From contig JAJYYZ010000008.1 in NCBI GenBank assembly GCA_021800445.1, positions 1-59,281 on the forward strand: a stretch of DNA of 59,281 nt. The letters run 5' to 3'. A model generated the notes under the pieces. The model was given only the letters and a program-made list of their open reading frames with translations, was not told the origin of the DNA and ran no database searches. Below, one piece after another: positions 7,614 through 16,801 of the stretch. Source of the DNA: a bacterium. Lineage in GTDB: Bacteria > Thermotogota > Thermotogae > Mesoaciditogales > Mesoaciditogaceae. A program made the position numbers and the translations under genes. Each line of letters opens with the position of its first letter. Positions within the stretch are counted from its first letter, which is position 1.

Positions 7614-9039
7614 AATAGCGCTTATCGGTATGATGGGATGCGGAAAAAGTGTGGTTGGAAAGAAAATCGCTCAAATTTTAGGTTTTGAATACGTTGATCT
7701 GGATGAAAAATTTGAAGAAAGTTATGGATCAATCGAAAGATATTTTGAAAAATACGGTGAAGATAAATTCAGAACTTTGGAAAGCGATCTGCTTGAAAGA
7801 TATTCAAAAACGGATCGAATCGTACTTTCCACAGGAGGCGGCATAATCGAAATGCCAAAAAACAGAGAAATACTCAAAACGATGCACACCTTCTATTTAG
7901 AAGTCGATCCAGAAGTTCTCTGGAATAGGGTTAAAAATTCCTCGAGACCACTCGTAAAAATCGGTAAAAATACCTTTCTTTCAAGATTCGAAAAAAGAAA
8001 ACCACTTTACGAAACCTATGAAACAATCCATACCGGATCTCTTGAAATAGATCATGTAACTGCCATAATTGCAAAAAAAATCACAAAAAGTCGGCAAATC
8101 GATGAATTAGACACTTACCAGAAAGTCAAGATCTTTCATAACGCAGATATTGAAAGGTCCGATCTTCGCCTTGTATCTAAAACAGTAAAGAAAATATGGA
8201 ACACAGACGGAATTGAAGTTGATGATGGAGAAGAGTTTAAAAGTATAGAATCAACACAAAAAATGTGGAAACTTTTTCTTGAGAAAGGTTTATCAAGAAG
8301 TTCCAAAATTACCGCAATTGGCGGTGGAACAGTCACGGACGCAATTGGGTTCGTTGCCACCACTTACATGAGAGGAATGAATTTTGAACTTTATCCCACC
8401 ACTTTGTTAGGAATGGTTGATGCCGCGATAGGGGGAAAGTTTGCGATAAATTTCAACGGCGTTAAAAATCTTGTCGGAACGTTTGGAAAACCGGATGTAT
8501 TCATAGACACGGTTTACGCTTTAAGTCTTGACGATGAAAGATTTAAAGAGGGAATAGTCGAGTGTGTCAAAATCAGCGCTGTTTACGATGAAAAATTATT
8601 TCAATACATGGAGGACAATCTGGGCAAGATAATTGCCAAAAATCTTGATGTCGTAGATGAAGTTATCAAAACAGCCGTCAAAGACAAACTGGACGTGATT
8701 TTAAAAGATCCGCATGATCAAAATCTCAGGCATATCCTCAATTTTGGACACACGATAGGTCATGCGATAGAAAGCGCATCGAACAATTCAATATCTCACG
8801 GTCATGCCGTTGCAATTGGGATGATCGTTGAATCTGAAAAATTTTCACCTCGGGTACACGAAAGGATAAAAAATGTGATCATGTCTTTAGGCTTTAAATC
8901 TGAAAAAGATGAGAATTTAACAAGATGGATTCTTTCTGACAAGAAAAAGGTAGGAAATGTGGTGGTGATTCCGGTGATCGAGAAAATAGGTAATTCTCAC
9001 CTTGAAAAAATAGAGATCGAAATTTTATCAGATCATTGA
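7603..9039 (+). CDS. aroKB: Fused shikimate kinase / 3-dehydroquinate synthase
   Basis: 478-residue bifunctional protein. Residues 1-160 are shikimate kinase (P-loop GMMGCGKS, DLDEKFE, the shikimate-binding FRTLES and STGGG). From about 170 onward is dehydroquinate synthase (GGGTVTDAIGFVATTYMRG, PTTLLGMVDAAIGGK, and the zinc ligands in NFGHTIGHAIE and SHGHAVAIGM). The N-terminal NAD domain looks somewhat shortened. I place the start at TTG 7603 because GGAGG lies 11 bases before it; GTG 7594 is too close to that site. This fusion and its place next to aroC recall the T. maritima aro cluster. aroE and aroD/aroQ, which would complete the pathway, are absent here. Confidence 0.93.
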   Translation: MEDKIALIGMMGCGKSVVGKKIAQILGFEYVDLDEKFEESYGSIERYFEKYGEDKFRTLESDLLERYSKTDRIVLSTGGGIIEMPKNREILKTMHTFYLEVDPEVLWNRVKNSSRPLVKIGKNTFLSRFEKRKPLYETYETIHTGSLEIDHVTAIIAKKITKSRQIDELDTYQKVKIFHNADIERSDLRLVSKTVKKIWNTDGIEVDDGEEFKSIESTQKMWKLFLEKGLSRSSKITAIGGGTVTDAIGFVATTYMRGMNFELYPTTLLGMVDAAIGGKFAINFNGVKNLVGTFGKPDVFIDTVYALSLDDERFKEGIVECVKISAVYDEKLFQYMEDNLGKIIAKNLDVVDEVIKTAVKDKLDVILKDPHDQNLRHILNFGHTIGHAIESASNNSISHGHAVAIGMIVESEKFSPRVHERIKNVIMSLGFKSEKDENLTRWILSDKKKVGNVVVIPVIEKIGNSHLEKIEIEILSDH

Positions 9040-9047
9040 TCTGAGAT

Positions 9048-9076
9048 TTGACTATTCTGCTTAAAAATGGTAGAAT
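9048..9076 (+). promoter_or_regulatory. Promoter for the FN3/LRR lipoprotein
   Basis: TTGACT, 17 bases, TAGAAT, beginning 9 bases after the aroKB stop. It separates the lipoprotein from the aro operon. Confidence 0.65.
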
Positions 9077-9108
9077 AATTTGAATTCAACGACCGGGGAG
9101 GAATAAAA

Positions 9109-12100
9109 TTGAAAAGGGTAACTTTATGGAGTATGGTGTTACTGGGAGTGCTTGTACTTGCTGTGATTTTGGCAAGTTGCTCTCTTTTCGTGGCACCTGC
9201 ACCGAAAAATCTTAGTGCAACTGCATTGAGTCCAAATTCAATACAGTTAGTATGGAATAGTACGGCAAAGTCATTTGTAATCTACAGAAGTTCATCTTCA
9301 AAGGGGACTTTTGCCGAAGTGACAACAGTTCAAGCGACAAATTACGTGGATACCGGTTTAAAACCTTCCACAACGTATTTTTACGAAGTAAAGGCAAAGA
9401 ACCAATATGGGCTCTCTTCTCCATCAAATGTTGCTTCTGCAACTACCATGATGGCCGCACCGCAGAATCCTGTTTTGAGCGTAACGTCTTTATCAACAAA
9501 TACAATTTCTCTCTCCTGGTCAGAAAGTTCTCCAAATGTCAGTAAATTCATAATTTACAGGGCTTTAGGCAGCAGTGCATTTGCACAATTAGCAACCTTG
9601 CCCGGAAATGTGCTAAGTTACACAGATAGAAATTTAACGCCTGAAACAACATATTCTTACAAAATGTTAGCGTCGAATCAAGGAGGAAATTCACCTTTTT
9701 CAAATGTTGTTGTGCGTATGACAAACGGAATTCCTCCAAAGGCTCCGAGTGCTTTGAATGTAACTGCTTTCTCGACGAATACGATAAGTCTTTCCTGGGT
9801 TAATCCAAGTAACGAAAGCGGTATCGAACTTTACCAGTCGACTGGAACCACTTTCAAATCAACGCCTACTTCAAAATTGTCACCAATGGCAACAACCTAC
9901 GTCGCGACAGGTCTTATACCTTCGACGGTCTATTCCTTTAAATTGAAGGCTTTTAACAAATGGGGATACTCTGATTTTTCAAGCATAGTTTCCCAGATGA
10001 CCAAGGCTTTCGGATCGTACTTCCCGTTAAGATCAGGTCAAGTTGATCGTGTTGAAATATCTGCGGGAGTGCCACTTGTCGACACTTTAGGAGTTAATCC
10101 GGCACAAAAGGCTTTTGAAGATTTCTTCAATTCCATGTGGATGAATTTTTCTTCCTCGACAACACCGTCGTCTTCTTTTACTGTAAATGAAGATGTGATT
10201 TACGAGGCAACTCAAACAAGCAAAAATGCAACGATGATAAATTACGAGATAAAGATTCCTCAAGCGTACAAAGGAGAACCTCAAAAGATGGAAACACTCT
10301 CCTTTAGCGTTACAAAAGTAGGTTCTACAGTTTTCTACAAAGGTGTTCCGGTTATAGACAATGCCAACACTGGCAATGCCTCAGGCACGACATTTTTGAA
10401 ATCGCCCGAAGGAACAGCCTTTGAAAGAACATCTTCTTATCAATCTCTTTCAATTGGAAGCAAAACTTATAGCGATGTCTTAGAGGTTGATCTTATCCTT
10501 AACAACCTCAAAAGAGAATTTTACTTTGCGAGAAATGTGGGAGTCATAAAACTTGAAAACTATCTTTTAAATCAGCAAAAGATGTGGGAATTCATCTCCG
10601 GTTTAACCGTTGTTCAACCAAACGTTGGTAAGTTCGAATACAATCCGCTTCCAGCCATTCCTGTGGCTCCACAAATTACAGATCTTTCAACTTCAACTCA
10701 AATAACGATGACATGGTCTTCGACGCAGACAAATGTTAACTACGAACTTTATCTTGAAAAAATGGGTGACTGGATAAAGAAAATAGGATCTTCAACTGAA
10801 ACTCATTTTAATTTTGAAAAATTGCCTACTGGCATTTACACATGGGTAGTCGTCACGAAAAACGCTAGCGGCCTTTCTACCGCATCTAAAGGCGCGACCT
10901 TTACCATTGACATGGGGCCAAAAGTGACCTTTACAAATCGTAAACTTGAAGCCATTATAAGATCAATGCTAAATTTACCGGCTGGACCTATATACGCGTC
11001 TGAACTTTCCAAGATAACATCTATCCAAAATAACTGGCCATCTTCCGATATGATGCTTTCGAATTTGGATGGCATACAATATCTTACCAATCTCGCGACA
11101 CTCGACCTGGTTGGAAATAACATAACCGATCTTTCACCTCTGAAAGGATTACATCTCAAATCCGTTAACCTAAGTTACAACCATATAAGCGATTTGACTC
11201 CTTTAGCAACGATGACAAGTCTTAAAATGCTTAATTTAAGTCACAACGACATAGTTGATATAAGTCCTCTTGCGAATCTCGTAAACCTTACGGTACTTGA
11301 TCTCAGTTCCAACAAAATAACAAATATAGCAGCAATATCTAATCTTAAAAATTTGCAGTTCCTTGATTTGAGTTCAAATGCGATAAAGGACGTTACGCCC
11401 CTTGAAGGCATAGGACAATCTTTGTTAAGTCTCGATATAAGTTATAACCCGATTCCAGTTTCTCAACTTACCTTCATAAAAAGTTGGACACAACTTCATA
11501 ACCTTGGAATGAGTGGATTTAATTTTGACAACTCCGAGATAACATTCCTGTCGAAATTCACGAATCTTACCTCACTCGATCTTGGATTTAACAGAATAAG
11601 CAATATAACTCCTCTTGCGAGTTTAACGGGTTTACGTGAGTTGTTCCTTTACTCGAATATGATAAAAGATATATCTCCACTTGCAAATTTAAAGAATTTG
11701 GAATGGCTTAACGCAGGAGCAAATCTAATAAGCGATCTTTCACCGCTTTCAAATCTTATGAAACTGAGATTCCTTGATCTTGAACTTAACCAGATATCGG
11801 ATATATCTCCGCTTACAAATCTTTCAAATTTAGAGATATTGAATTTAAATTTCAACAACATAACGCTCAAATACACGCCGACCTTTGATAAGATGCTTCA
11901 TCTTCTCTGGCTTATGCTTGATTCGAACAGCATATCTGATTTCAACATAGTCTCGACAGTGCCAGATCTCTGGATATTGGATATTTCTTCGAACAACATA
12001 TCAGATCTGTCTCCGATATCCAGCATGAAAAATTTGCTCAGAATAGATCTTTCATCGAATAAAATTTCAGACATGAATGCCATCGTCAACGATATGTATT

Positions 12101-12213
12101 TAAAAATCGGTTCGATCGTCGATATCAAAAACAACGAAATGAATTTTGCGCAATCGACAATTGTGAATGAAATAAATACACTTCAAAGCAGAGGAATCAC
12201 TGTTATTCATTGA
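9109..12213 (+). CDS. Large surface lipoprotein with FN3 and internalin-type LRR domains
   Basis: 1034 residues. TTG start with GGGGAGG upstream; signal peptide ending in LASC, so lipid-anchored. Order: three fibronectin type III domains (about 28-115, 117-205, 212-298, each with the STTYFYEV or ETTYSYKM-type strand and a following NQ/NK turn), a unique region (about 300-510), a fourth FN3-like domain (515-600), then about 15 leucine-rich repeats of 21-24 residues from 630 to the end with the pattern LxxLDLSSNxIxDISPLxxL. These are of the SDS22/internalin class, which usually bind proteins or glycans. Two repeats around residues 785-815 are irregular. It has its own promoter and is followed by an acyltransferase whose start overlaps its stop. 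Adhesion or cell-cell contact is inferred. Confidence 0.85.
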   Translation: MKRVTLWSMVLLGVLVLAVILASCSLFVAPAPKNLSATALSPNSIQLVWNSTAKSFVIYRSSSSKGTFAEVTTVQATNYVDTGLKPSTTYFYEVKAKNQYGLSSPSNVASATTMMAAPQNPVLSVTSLSTNTISLSWSESSPNVSKFIIYRALGSSAFAQLATLPGNVLSYTDRNLTPETTYSYKMLASNQGGNSPFSNVVVRMTNGIPPKAPSALNVTAFSTNTISLSWVNPSNESGIELYQSTGTTFKSTPTSKLSPMATTYVATGLIPSTVYSFKLKAFNKWGYSDFSSIVSQMTKAFGSYFPLRSGQVDRVEISAGVPLVDTLGVNPAQKAFEDFFNSMWMNFSSSTTPSSSFTVNEDVIYEATQTSKNATMINYEIKIPQAYKGEPQKMETLSFSVTKVGSTVFYKGVPVIDNANTGNASGTTFLKSPEGTAFERTSSYQSLSIGSKTYSDVLEVDLILNNLKREFYFARNVGVIKLENYLLNQQKMWEFISGLTVVQPNVGKFEYNPLPAIPVAPQITDLSTSTQITMTWSSTQTNVNYELYLEKMGDWIKKIGSSTETHFNFEKLPTGIYTWVVVTKNASGLSTASKGATFTIDMGPKVTFTNRKLEAIIRSMLNLPAGPIYASELSKITSIQNNWPSSDMMLSNLDGIQYLTNLATLDLVGNNITDLSPLKGLHLKSVNLSYNHISDLTPLATMTSLKMLNLSHNDIVDISPLANLVNLTVLDLSSNKITNIAAISNLKNLQFLDLSSNAIKDVTPLEGIGQSLLSLDISYNPIPVSQLTFIKSWTQLHNLGMSGFNFDNSEITFLSKFTNLTSLDLGFNRISNITPLASLTGLRELFLYSNMIKDISPLANLKNLEWLNAGANLISDLSPLSNLMKLRFLDLELNQISDISPLTNLSNLEILNLNFNNITLKYTPTFDKMLHLLWLMLDSNSISDFNIVSTVPDLWILDISSNNISDLSPISSMKNLLRIDLSSNKISDMNAIVNDMYLKIGSIVDIKNNEMNFAQSTIVNEINTLQSRGITVIH

Positions 12214-12215
12214 AA

Positions 12216-13292
12216 ATGGCCGATGATAAGCTAACAGGCCAAACGGGCGAGTTCGATATTCTTCGAGGTTTTGCGATATGGATAGTTGTGTTTGCACACA
12301 ACGCATTTTACCAGATACAATCTTTCAATTCTCCAAACCTTGAACTCGCCTTTACTTTTTTGAATTTTTTTATCGTTGCCATGCCGATTTTTTTCTTTGT
12401 AACGGGGTATTTTTCTGTAAGGGTCGCGAGAAGAAACCCAAAGCGATTTATTTTATCAAGGTTAAGGCTTATAGGAATTCCTTACCTTGTATGGTCAACC
12501 TTTTACATCTTTATGCAATACTTTCTTGGCAGATTTATCAACTTTGATAAAAGTTTTTCTTTGAAAGACATTTTTGGATATTACCTGCTTGGAAATGCCG
12601 TTGAAGAATATTATTTCATATTCGTGCTCATAATTTTCTATCTGATAACTCCTTTTTTGATCAAAACTCTCTTAAAATTCAATTTTTTTCTCCCATCTCT
12701 TTTCATTTTGATGATGTTTTTTTCCGCGCTTTATTACGTCCCGAACTACTTCGGAATACACTGGATAAGCACTTTCTGGGCATACAGGAACCCTTTCACA
12801 TGGCTCTTCTTTTACGTATGGGGAATGTCAACATTTGATAAAGTCAACAACAACCATCCGTACTGGAGAAATGCTCTTCCTTCAAAAACAATCGTAATTT
12901 GCATTGTGCTTTACATTCTAAGTTTTATCGAATTCTATTTCATGCCTTACAAATACGAAGATGGGATTTCGCTCATGGCCCCGCTTGGTCTTGCTCTTTC
13001 TGCTGCTTTCATGCCAATACTCTTAAAATTCGCTTACTTCATCTCTAAAAAACTACCCATAACATCCAAACTATTTGGTGATTTTGGAAGACATACGCTT
13101 GGCATATACCTTATGAATGGATTCATCGAAGGTCTATTACTTGGACTTGGGTTTATCTTTTATCCGCCATTTAAAAACGAGAGCAGTTTGGCTGTAAATC
13201 TTTTGCTCTTTGCGATTGCACTTTCACTTTCTTTTGCCATGGTCAAAATTGTCTGGAAATTAAGCAAAAAAGTTTATGTTTTGATCTTCTGA
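12216..13292 (+). CDS. Membrane acyltransferase, acyltransferase-3 family
   Basis: About 358 residues with roughly ten membrane segments. The N-terminus FDILRGFAIWIVVFAHN carries the conserved Arg and His of the OafA/YrhL acyltransferase-3 family (PF01757), which acetylates or acylates sugars of cell-surface polymers at the membrane. A TTG six bases upstream is also possible; no ribosome site is evident for either, so coupling with the LRR lipoprotein gene is likely. Its 3' end overlaps a convergent gene by 19 bases. Substrate unknown; surface glycan modification fits the neighbourhood. Confidence 0.85.
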   Translation: MADDKLTGQTGEFDILRGFAIWIVVFAHNAFYQIQSFNSPNLELAFTFLNFFIVAMPIFFFVTGYFSVRVARRNPKRFILSRLRLIGIPYLVWSTFYIFMQYFLGRFINFDKSFSLKDIFGYYLLGNAVEEYYFIFVLIIFYLITPFLIKTLLKFNFFLPSLFILMMFFSALYYVPNYFGIHWISTFWAYRNPFTWLFFYVWGMSTFDKVNNNHPYWRNALPSKTIVICIVLYILSFIEFYFMPYKYEDGISLMAPLGLALSAAFMPILLKFAYFISKKLPITSKLFGDFGRHTLGIYLMNGFIEGLLLGLGFIFYPPFKNESSLAVNLLLFAIALSLSFAMVKIVWKLSKKVYVLIF

Positions 13293-13609
13293 TATTTTTT
13301 GGGCTTTGTGACAAAAAGCGGAGCAAGAGATATGAAGAACCCTCCGAAAAGTTCCATGCCTTTTATCTGAGAGCATTCACGAAAATACAGATAAGTGTTA
13401 AGCATCGCAAGGATGCCGAGTGCAAACAAGATGTAGGGAAAAATTTTTTTGAATTTTAAAGATAAGACAAAAACAAACGATGCGCCAACGAATATCAAAA
13501 GCCCATACCAGTTAAAGGGAATAAACGGAGATCTTGGCAATAAAAGCAGCGAAAAGAATCCAAGCGAAATACCTCCTAAAACGGAAGAAACGTAAAAAAT
13601 TTTCATCAT
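13274..13609 (-). CDS. Small four-helix membrane protein
   Basis: 111 residues starting MMKIFYVSS, with four hydrophobic segments (about 3-23, 30-50, 55-78, 85-102) and a basic tail KPKKYQKIKT. No family recognised. The start overlaps the stop of the flippase-like gene upstream (ATGA), so they are cotranscribed. An upstream in-frame start within the neighbouring gene is much less likely. Confidence 0.6.
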   Translation of the reverse strand: MMKIFYVSSVLGGISLGFFSLLLLPRSPFIPFNWYGLLIFVGASFVFVLSLKFKKIFPYILFALGILAMLNTYLYFRECSQIKGMELFGGFFISLAPLFVTKPKKYQKIKT

Positions 13610-14664
13610 TTTCTTGTACTCACCATCCTGTGAAAAAATATGATCAAAAATATAATACCGCTTAAAGCAAGCGGAACAAAATAACTCAAAATTCTCCACT
13701 CAAGCGTTACCGTGGCGAGAAATTTTGGCGGAATTATCGTTGAAAAGAAGAGGTAAAATCCACCTTCTGCCAATCCAGACGATCCTGGCGTCGGAGAAAA
13801 AAAGATGATCGTCGTTGCAATCGCTTGAAGCGATATAACTTCCAACATACCTTTCGGTATATTCTCAAAAATGCCGAAAGATTGAACCGCGGCAAAAGCC
13901 AAAAACAAGTGACCAAAAGCTGAAAGTAGGGCAAGGAAAAAAACAGGTATGATAAATTTCCAGTTCGTTGATATCATCTTCATGCTTTGAACGTAATTTT
14001 TGAACTCTTTCTCTGCTTTTTGCGTTAAATCCGGGATTTTAGGGCTTAATTTTTTGCTGACTCTCAAAAGACCTATCGCCCATTTCGTTATGGTCAAAAG
14101 AGAAGTTCTCACCTTAGAACTCACATTTATCAAAATGAGAATCAAAATCCCGCCTATTGAAAGTCCAAAGCCAAGAAAAGAAAGGACAAACGTGATTTCA
14201 TTCCTTTCAACAACCTGCAATGCGATTAAAAAGCCCATCGCCGCAGCAACCACCATGGCACTTTGTTTTATTATGTATCTCAATTCCGTTACAGAAACAG
14301 AACTTCCAAAATTTATTCCATTTCTTTTAAGATATGCTATCTGAAAAACACTGCCTCCCGTTGACGCTGGCGAAAGTTTGTTGAAAAATATCCCTATGAT
14401 CGACATGTTAAAAGATTTCAAAAAAGAAAAAGGCACGCGTATGAGCTTTCTAATTAAAATATAAGTTATAAAAGTATCCGTTATCCATGAAAATAAAAGG
14501 CTCAATATGCCTAAAAATCCCCATGGATTGACCAAGAAAAAGTTTATAACCTTTCCCCATTCAATTCCACCACTGAAGTTGCTCAGAAAATAAAAAGTTA
14601 TGACCGACACTATTCCAAGCAGTAAAAGATATATGACAATACGCTTCAAATTTTTCCCCGCCAT
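13606..14664 (-). CDS. LPG-synthase transmembrane-domain protein (UPF0104 flippase-like)
   Basis: 352 residues with about eight membrane segments. Family signatures of the lysylphosphatidylglycerol synthase TM region (PF03706): LSPASTGGSVFQIAYL and SPTPGSSGLAEGGFYLFF. Stand-alone members are thought to flip or regulate lipid intermediates; the aminoacyl-transferase domain of true MprF is missing. I place the start at ATG 14664 since upstream in-frame residues lack membrane or signal character. There is no Shine-Dalgarno; TATATT lies only about 6 bases upstream, so the transcript could be nearly leaderless. Divergent from sat. Confidence 0.8.
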   Translation of the reverse strand: MAGKNLKRIVIYLLLLGIVSVITFYFLSNFSGGIEWGKVINFFLVNPWGFLGILSLLFSWITDTFITYILIRKLIRVPFSFLKSFNMSIIGIFFNKLSPASTGGSVFQIAYLKRNGINFGSSVSVTELRYIIKQSAMVVAAAMGFLIALQVVERNEITFVLSFLGFGLSIGGILILILINVSSKVRTSLLTITKWAIGLLRVSKKLSPKIPDLTQKAEKEFKNYVQSMKMISTNWKFIIPVFFLALLSAFGHLFLAFAAVQSFGIFENIPKGMLEVISLQAIATTIIFFSPTPGSSGLAEGGFYLFFSTIIPPKFLATVTLEWRILSYFVPLALSGIIFLIIFFHRMVSTRK

Positions 14665-14730
14665 GATACAATATATTCGTACTTGATATTTTAGAACAAA
14701 AATGCTTTTTTTCAAAGGTGGAGGAATTAG

Positions 14731-15885
14731 ATGGCAGAACCACACGGAGGAAAACTCGTCAATCTTGTTGCCAGCGATAACGATGTCAAAGAGATTCTGC
14801 AAAATTCAGAAAATTTCAAAAAGGTACCAATTTCGGATTACAAACTCAGAGACATCGAGAATATCGCAACGGGTCTTTTCAGCCCATTAACTGGGTTCAT
14901 GAAAGAAAAAGATTATCTTGATGTTATAGATAAAATGCGCTTATCAAATGGGTTGGTATGGACTATACCTATCACACTTCCAATTGACGAATCAAACTTT
15001 AAAAACCTTAAAGAGGGTGAAATGATCCTCTTAACCGATTTTGACGGCAACATACGTGCTTCCATTAAAGTAGAAGACAAGTTTGTACGTGACAAACAAA
15101 AAGAGTCCTTAGGTGTTTTCGGAACAGACGATCTCAAACATCCGGGAGTTGCAAGATTGAAGGAAGAAAGTATCTTTCTCATAGGAGGTCAAATAAACCT
15201 TTTTAAAAGACTCGATTACGGAAATTTTGAAAGATACAGATTTGATCCGGTTGAAACGCGTAAACTTTTCGATGGAATGGGTTGGAAAAGCATCGTAGCC
15301 TTTCAAACGAGAAATCCCATTCACAGATCTCATGAATATTTACAAAAAGTCGCGCTTGAGATATGCGATGGATTATTTTTAAATCCGCTTGTGGGTGAGA
15401 CCAAATCGGATGATCTGCCATCAGAGGTAAGAATGAAAACTTACGAAGTCATGATAGATAAATATTTTCCAAAGTCAAGAGCCATGCTTGGTATCTTCAC
15501 CGCAAATATGAATTACGCCGGTCCGCGCGAGGCTGTTTTTCACGCCATATGTAGAAAAAATTACGGATGCACGCATTTCATAGTGGGGCGAGATCATGCA
15601 GGCGTTGGAAATTATTATGGAACTTATGATGCCCAAAAAATTTTCGATCTTTTTGATCCAAAAGAAATCGGAATAACTCCTTTGAAATTCGAAAATGCTT
15701 TTTACTGTACCAAATGCGAATCTATGGTAACATCAAAAACATGCCCTCATTCTGATGAATTTCATATTTACTTGAGTGGTACAAAGATTCGAGAGACACT
15801 TTCCAAGGGAGAAACGCTTCCAAAAGAATTCACAAGACCCGAAATTTCAAAAATTCTAACGGATTACTATGAAAAAGACAAATGA
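14731..15885 (+). CDS. sat: Sulfate adenylyltransferase (ATP sulfurylase)
   Basis: 384 residues. It makes adenosine 5'-phosphosulfate from ATP and sulfate. Catalytic motifs: QTRNPIHRSHEYLQK (QxRNPxHxxH) near 190-204 and GRDHAGVGNYYGTYDAQ near 287-303. The C-terminal CTKC ... CPH is a zinc-type knot found in compact prokaryotic ATP sulfurylases; no fused APS-kinase domain. GGAGG lies upstream of ATG. Its 3' end overlaps the sulfotransferase gene by 17 bases, and cysC follows, so the trio makes and uses PAPS. No APS reductase is in the window, which argues for sulfation rather than assimilation or respiration here. Confidence 0.93.
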   Translation: MAEPHGGKLVNLVASDNDVKEILQNSENFKKVPISDYKLRDIENIATGLFSPLTGFMKEKDYLDVIDKMRLSNGLVWTIPITLPIDESNFKNLKEGEMILLTDFDGNIRASIKVEDKFVRDKQKESLGVFGTDDLKHPGVARLKEESIFLIGGQINLFKRLDYGNFERYRFDPVETRKLFDGMGWKSIVAFQTRNPIHRSHEYLQKVALEICDGLFLNPLVGETKSDDLPSEVRMKTYEVMIDKYFPKSRAMLGIFTANMNYAGPREAVFHAICRKNYGCTHFIVGRDHAGVGNYYGTYDAQKIFDLFDPKEIGITPLKFENAFYCTKCESMVTSKTCPHSDEFHIYLSGTKIRETLSKGETLPKEFTRPEISKILTDYYEKDK

Positions 15886-16801
15886 GCTAAGACTTCCAAA
15901 TTTTCTGATAGTTGGTGCGGCAAAAAGTGGAACAACGTCTTTGAGTTATTATCTCAAGCAACACAGGCAGATATACATTTCGCCTGTCAAAGAGCCTAAA
16001 TTTTTCACGGCCCAGTTTTTGAAATTTCCTCTTAAGGGTATAGGCGATGACGTAGTCGAAAAGCACATCGTCAAAACCTTTGAAGATTACAAAAAACTTT
16101 TCAAATGGGTAACACCAGAAAGAAAAGCGATAGGCGAAGCGAGCGTTGATAATCTCTATTACCATAAAAATGCGATAAAACAGATAAAAAAATATTTGGG
16201 AGATCCAAAAATAATAATCATATTGAGAAATCCCATCTCAAGGGCTTTTTCCGCTTACACCCATCTCGTGCGAGATGACAGGGAAAAACTTTCATTTGAA
16301 GAAGGACTTCGAGCAGAGTCAGAAAGAATGAATGACAACTGGGAATTCATGTGGTTTTACAAAGATGTAGGTCTTTACCATGCACAGGTAAAAGATTATC
16401 TTGAAAATTTTTCAAATGTAAAGATATACTTAACCGATGATTTGGAAGAAAAACCACTTGAGATCGTAAAAGACATTTTCAAATTTCTTGAAGTAGACGA
16501 TGATTTTGTTCCGGATGTCAGCGTAAAATACAACGTTTCCGGCGTTCCGAAACGGAAGATATACGCAAAAATTTCAAAAAATTTGAACACACTCGGTAGT
16601 TTTCTTGAAAAAAGGGTTAATTATCTTTTCCCGAAAAAAGGCATAAAGATAATAGGGTTTTTTGAAAAAGTGCGTGCAAAAGAAGTGCGAAAACCAAAGA
16701 TGAAACGCGAAACATACAATGTGCTTGCAGATTTTTATCGCGAAGATATATTAAAAACTCAAAAAATGATAGGGAGGGATCTTTCAAATTGGCTCAAGTA
16801 A
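15869..16801 (+). CDS. PAPS-dependent sulfotransferase
   Basis: 310 residues. P-loop-like 5'-phosphosulfate motif IVGAAKSGTTSLSYYL at residues 12-27, and the 3'-phosphate-binding region IIIILRNPISRAFSAYTHLVRD near 112-134, both typical of the heparan-sulfate/NodH-type sulfotransferase family (PF00685 and relatives). The mid-region LTDDLEEKPLEIVKDIFKFLEV is also characteristic. It sits between and overlaps sat and cysC, so the acceptor is probably sulfated using PAPS made by its neighbours. The acceptor could be an exopolysaccharide, glycolipid or protein; the sequence does not say which. Confidence 0.88.
   Translation: MKKTNELRLPNFLIVGAAKSGTTSLSYYLKQHRQIYISPVKEPKFFTAQFLKFPLKGIGDDVVEKHIVKTFEDYKKLFKWVTPERKAIGEASVDNLYYHKNAIKQIKKYLGDPKIIIILRNPISRAFSAYTHLVRDDREKLSFEEGLRAESERMNDNWEFMWFYKDVGLYHAQVKDYLENFSNVKIYLTDDLEEKPLEIVKDIFKFLEVDDDFVPDVSVKYNVSGVPKRKIYAKISKNLNTLGSFLEKRVNYLFPKKGIKIIGFFEKVRAKEVRKPKMKRETYNVLADFYREDILKTQKMIGRDLSNWLK

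Noticed and set aside
15709-15790. Fused APS kinase at the C-terminus of Sat
   Set aside because: The C-terminal segment is only a CxxC...C-type knot; the kinase is the separate cysC gene.
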